A stretch of DNA of 64,000 nucleotides from Novymonas esmeraldas (taxonomy: Eukaryota; Euglenozoa; Kinetoplastea; Trypanosomatida; Trypanosomatidae). This document shows positions 61,401-64,000 of this stretch, one piece after another. The position numbers and the translations under genes were made by a program. The stretch lies in assembly GCA_019188245.1 (NCBI GenBank), contig JAECZO010000104.1, positions 1-64,000 on the forward strand, in the 5' to 3' direction. How positions within the stretch are numbered: the first letter of the stretch is position 1; each line of letters begins with the position of its first letter. Below the pieces are notes generated by a model, which saw nothing but the letters and a program-made list of their open reading frames with translations, did not search any database and was not told where the DNA came from.

Positions 61401-64000
61401 GAGGTTGGGTGTGCGGTCGATGAAGATGGGGTCGATGAGATCCGACTGCAGCGCCGTGAAGTCCTGGAAGGGAAAGAGCATCTCCGCCACGGTGTGCAAC
61501 TGGAAGGGCGCGAGGCGCTCCGCGACGGAGGTGACGTTGGCGTCCTGCGAGGGCGGCCGCTGCTCCACCTCGCGCAGGGGCGCCGCCACGGGCGGCAGCA
61601 ACGTGTTCATGAGGCACACCGATGTGGACGCAGTCGCCGCGAGCCAGTGCGGGGACACCACGCGCACAAACAAGTGCGTCGGCGCCGGCTCCACCATCGG
61701 CACCACCACCGGCGGGCACGCGTAGCTGCTCTTCTCACGCACGCTACCCAGAGGGAGCATCACGGACTCGTGGTGCAGCAGGCGGCCGTTCGTGTGTTCA
61801 ATCAGGAGCAGCACCTCGCACACCGAGCGGCCGTGCAGCGACTCCACGTAGTCGAAGTCAGGGAGGATGTCCACGTCCACGTAGAGCATCCCGCGCGTCA
61901 GCGGCCGCACCGCGGCGTCGACGGCGTAGTGCGGCACCACGTGGACCGCCTCGTACGCCGTCTGCGCGCGGCGGTCGTCGCTGAGCCGCTCCGCGAAGTC
62001 CTCGACGCTCCACCGCCGCACCTCCTCCCACGGCACGCGCACACGCTCCAGCGCGGGCAGTATGGCGTCGTAGTGCTTTGCCGGGAGGTAGTCCCGCACC
62101 TGCCGCAGCGGCGACTGCACGGCCCACTGCCGGTGCACCGCCATCAGATAGAGCTCAAGAAACTGCCGCGCCGTGCGGCCGTACTCGCGCACGAGGCAGA
62201 CCTCGTACAGCGCCCGCAGGATACGCTGCGCCGAGTCCTTCACGTACACCATCTCACTCATCAGCGGCAGCCCCTCCAGCGCCTTCTGGCTTATGTAGCA
62301 CTGCAGAAGGATGTTGATCTTCGCCAGCGGCGTGTAGCGCGACTCGCGCACCGCCACTGGGGCGCTCTCGAGCAGCTCCTTCAGCTGCATCTGCTCCTCC
62401 GCCCGCACGCCGATGTTGGCGAACTCGCTGGAGGCGGCAAAGACGCGGAAGAGCTCCACGTCCTGCATCGCGTTGCTCAGGAGCCCGAGGTAGGTGGCCA
62501 TGGACGTTGTTGTGATGTAGCAGTAGGAGGCGATGCGGCCGTACGGCGTGCCCGCCACCCGCCGAGCACGGGCGTCGTAGTCCGCCATCTTCGATGCCTT
62601 CAGCTCCTCGCACGCGGTGTGCACGATGTTCGCCAGGTGGCGCAGCAGCAGCGGGTCGCCGGCGCTGGCGCGGACGCCGTAGACCTCCGGCACCTGCCGC
62701 ATGCGCACGTACAGGTACGACCGCTGCAGCCACTGCACCCCCTCCTCCACGGTCTCCACATGGCCGAGGGTGATCTCGGAGTTCAGCATGTCGACGACGC
62801 GCCGCATCATCTGCGACTCGATGGGCAGCTGCTGGTTCAACACGCTCAGGTAGTAGTGAAGGTCGTCGGGAGACGTGATGATCGTGGCCCGACCAACGGC
62901 GGCGCCGAAGCCGACGCGGCCCGCTCTGCCGAACATCTGCAACACGTCCAGTGCGCTGAGAAGCTCTGACTGACCCTTGGCGCCGTTGAAGACGCGTGTG
63001 CCTTTGATGATGACGCGGTTTGCCGGCAAGTTCACGCCCCACGCCAGCGTCGACGTGCACACCAGTACCTTGATGTGACGGTCGGCAAACAACTGCTCCA
63101 CCGTGCTGCGCTCGTCTCGGCTGAGGCCGGCGTGGTGGATGCCAAAGCCGTCGGGCAACAGCTGCTGCAGGCTCCGGCGCAGCACCGCACCGCCGCCACC
63201 GCCACCGCTGCCCGCCTCCACGAGAGCCTTGTAGCTGTCGCTGTCGGGCCGCACAAAGTAGAACCCGCGGCGCTCCTCGGCGGCGCGCTTCTGCAGGTAG
63301 CGCGCCGTGTGCTCCGTCTCCCGGCGCGAGTGCACGAAGATCATCACCTGCTCGTCCGCCTGCACCGCCTGCAGCACCTTGTCGTACGCGACGAGGTTCA
63401 TGACGGCACTCTGGGCCACCCCCTTCATCTTCTTGATGGCGCAGTAGGTCTGCTCCAGCGGGATGGGACGGTAGCTGCTGTCGAAGGCGAAGAGGCCGCG
63501 CTGCCGGTTCACCTGCAAGAAGGCCGCGACGTCGGTGTAGTTGGGAAGCGTGGCGCTGAGCCCCACGACCCGGATGCCGCCCTCGCCGCGGAGCTGCTGC
63601 TGCAGCATCGTGCGCGCCACCACCGCCTCCAGCACAGGGCCGCGCTCGTTGTGCAACAAGTGCACCTCGTCAATGATGAGCACCTTCAGCAGCGACGCCA
63701 CCCCGAGCTCGACCGACTTGCGTGTGACGATGTCCCACTTCTCCGGCGTCGTCACGATCAGCTGCGTCGTGGCCATCTGCTGCTGCGTCATGGCGGCATC
63801 GCCGGAGAGCTCGGCGACCGTGAGACCCAGCGGCTCCAGCCGCTTGGCGAAGGTGCGCACCACCTCCTGCACCAGCGCCTTCATCGGCGCCACGTAGACC
63901 ATCTTGAGGCTGTGGCCGTCGATCGCGCCGGTGGTCGCGTGGCGCGCCGCCGCGATGGCGCGCAGCATCACCATCATCGCCACATTTGTCTTTCCCGCGC
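58485..64000 (-). CDS. BRR2: Brr2-type spliceosomal helicase (U5-200K), N-terminal part cut by window edge
   Basis: 1837 residues up to the stop codon are visible, and the frame stays open to the right edge. The edge falls within the first helicase cassette: GKTNVAMM (motif I) is read from the last bases, then APMKALVQE, TPEKWD, D-E-V-H in LIIDEVHLLHNERGPVLEA, GLSATLPNYTDVA, FVHSRRET, IHHAGLSRDER, TSTLAWGVNLPA and MFGRAGR. A first Sec63-like unit follows (VKDSAQRILRALYEV). The second cassette keeps GVPPGGGKT, but its DEVH box reads V-D-H-L, and later motifs are eroded. This matches Brr2, where the second cassette is regulatory and only the first unwinds U4/U6. Sequence blocks such as SVLNQQLPIESQM and SEITLGHVETVEEGVQWL match U5-200K closely. 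A role in both trans- and cis-splicing is expected. ASCC3 and Ski2-like proteins fit less well. Confidence 0.9.
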   Translation of the reverse strand, partial: AGKTNVAMMVMLRAIAAARHATTGAIDGHSLKMVYVAPMKALVQEVVRTFAKRLEPLGLTVAELSGDAAMTQQQMATTQLIVTTPEKWDIVTRKSVELGVASLLKVLIIDEVHLLHNERGPVLEAVVARTMLQQQLRGEGGIRVVGLSATLPNYTDVAAFLQVNRQRGLFAFDSSYRPIPLEQTYCAIKKMKGVAQSAVMNLVAYDKVLQAVQADEQVMIFVHSRRETEHTARYLQKRAAEERRGFYFVRPDSDSYKALVEAGSGGGGGGAVLRRSLQQLLPDGFGIHHAGLSRDERSTVEQLFADRHIKVLVCTSTLAWGVNLPANRVIIKGTRVFNGAKGQSELLSALDVLQMFGRAGRVGFGAAVGRATIITSPDDLHYYLSVLNQQLPIESQMMRRVVDMLNSEITLGHVETVEEGVQWLQRSYLYVRMRQVPEVYGVRASAGDPLLLRHLANIVHTACEELKASKMADYDARARRVAGTPYGRIASYCYITTTSMATYLGLLSNAMQDVELFRVFAASSEFANIGVRAEEQMQLKELLESAPVAVRESRYTPLAKINILLQCYISQKALEGLPLMSEMVYVKDSAQRILRALYEVCLVREYGRTARQFLELYLMAVHRQWAVQSPLRQVRDYLPAKHYDAILPALERVRVPWEEVRRWSVEDFAERLSDDRRAQTAYEAVHVVPHYAVDAAVRPLTRGMLYVDVDILPDFDYVESLHGRSVCEVLLLIEHTNGRLLHHESVMLPLGSVREKSSYACPPVVVPMVEPAPTHLFVRVVSPHWLAATASTSVCLMNTLLPPVAAPLREVEQRPPSQDANVTSVAERLAPFQLHTVAEMLFPFQDFTALQSDLIDPIFIDRTPNLLVGVPPGGGKTVLAELFVLHFLLEEAMRDATREPRLPEDGDAGAAEEPLRPGKLLYLTSHPDVVHRRALDWRYKFGEVLKQRVVELTDTAADVASATIVLATGQSLLGLVRRGDAVLAGVTHIIVDHLQLLRATEGQAMEECVARLNSEPFLVRHGAGRARLLGLTYPLISMAEVGRWLKVPVSRQYNYGASYRQLRVRMVGMELPGPRSRYESGVVAALRLLRQPAYAAVPMVVFVPTAWQAREVAQRVLLRCRDSVIAESAAHATDDPRLAVFLAAGVAYVSTDTTELDVLTVLEAIDTPAVHPGTQALLPLRLVCAFDAAWRLPAALFTNAIVCCCERLAAFESEDGERGMAYRDCSSVELLQMASRAMNEAVVCARSSRVWVWGRLLNAPLPLESSLRYADDFRDTVNAAIAQGRARTRVDVLRVLASHYLLHHVKANLHFYGVPTAADVSLYASSLASHVVRSLRELRCVEELRVRRRGEGAAEESGEVETAEEVEEEEEEEEDPHAPLRPTVRGLALAHHCIAVGTAEELLRVLPASLESEKSKAALYDSTAYLWRCVAHHCAELSPAHLGDAARVTDAAEYRALHSMARALPDAMGVRYIDQDFSAAGVKVYLLVLAYCSRLLPAAHFHTASGAAGLVEDGAASAAAAAFDAHAGHALYHAAVPAAARDVLCGTISDEVAQRLVQSVRALLPTVRRVVTAVVEMLDGETQAWAVARLIRLAACLEQQVWDGEATVAQLRCWRANTWASVAARRAVESGCTLQALQTNPAEAAPRLESALRAVVPADVADAVVPCAVAEAVQDAAAVPLVESMSAAGRVEERDGVLAMVVRVEARVRWAAPAAAGTEAPSPATATATADASAAQWWVQCIVSRRPSAGASAAEVAAGARQLALRVSAVTAALDAEHHAGTAPLHHLVAHVFFPVARLDGDDLDTVELRAVLTSVSYLGVDASAPVCFDADEEQDA

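Noticed and set aside
58245-62969. A 1574-codon open frame on the plus strand antisense to the Brr2-type gene
   Set aside because: It mirrors the high GC third-position bias of the real gene; the translation is Arg/His/Ala-rich and matches no family, and all real genes are on the minus strand.

Overview
The window looks like nuclear DNA from a trypanosomatid flagellate, most likely in or near Leishmaniinae. Every supportable gene lies on the minus strand, with no strand switch and no intron needed in any gene. Coding DNA is very GC-rich. The gaps between genes are filled with CA/GT and GA/CT microsatellites and homopolymer tracts, and pyrimidine tracts lie just upstream (on the minus strand) of many start codons. 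This is what one polycistronic unit, resolved by spliced-leader trans-splicing, should look like. Transcription runs from high to low coordinates. The species is not established.

Layout in transcription order (right to left): a Brr2-type spliceosomal helicase cut by the right edge (58485-64000); a formin (51618-56081); a PCIF1-type NPPF adenine methyltransferase (47724-50306); a cyclic-nucleotide phosphodiesterase-like protein lacking key metal ligands (41289-46202); a BTB/POZ-like protein (34494-38942); NAA35/Mak10, the auxiliary subunit of NatC (30653-32890); an 84-residue membrane-type protein (29491-29745); a 6201-residue TOR/PIKK-like protein with a degenerate kinase domain (9486-28091); an amidase-fold protein lacking the catalytic lysine (6545-8857); an alpha/beta hydrolase (4915-6102); and two tandem type II membrane glycosyltransferases of the GlcNAc/GT60 family (1959-3878, and 1-760 cut by the left edge).

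The genes do not form a pathway, as expected when neighbours share only transcription. Two touch mRNA maturation: Brr2 works in the spliceosome, and the PCIF1-like enzyme is a candidate cap-adenosine methyltransferase in a lineage whose cap carries a methylated first adenosine. The strongest curiosities are three proteins that keep an enzyme fold but have lost catalytic residues (TOR-like, PDE-like, amidase-like), and an abrupt switch from identity to divergence between the two glycosyltransferase copies, which suggests gene conversion. I saw no tRNA, rRNA, CRISPR, retroelement or virus-like element.

All alignments were made by eye from family knowledge. Residue numbers come from the displayed coordinates, and no search was run.
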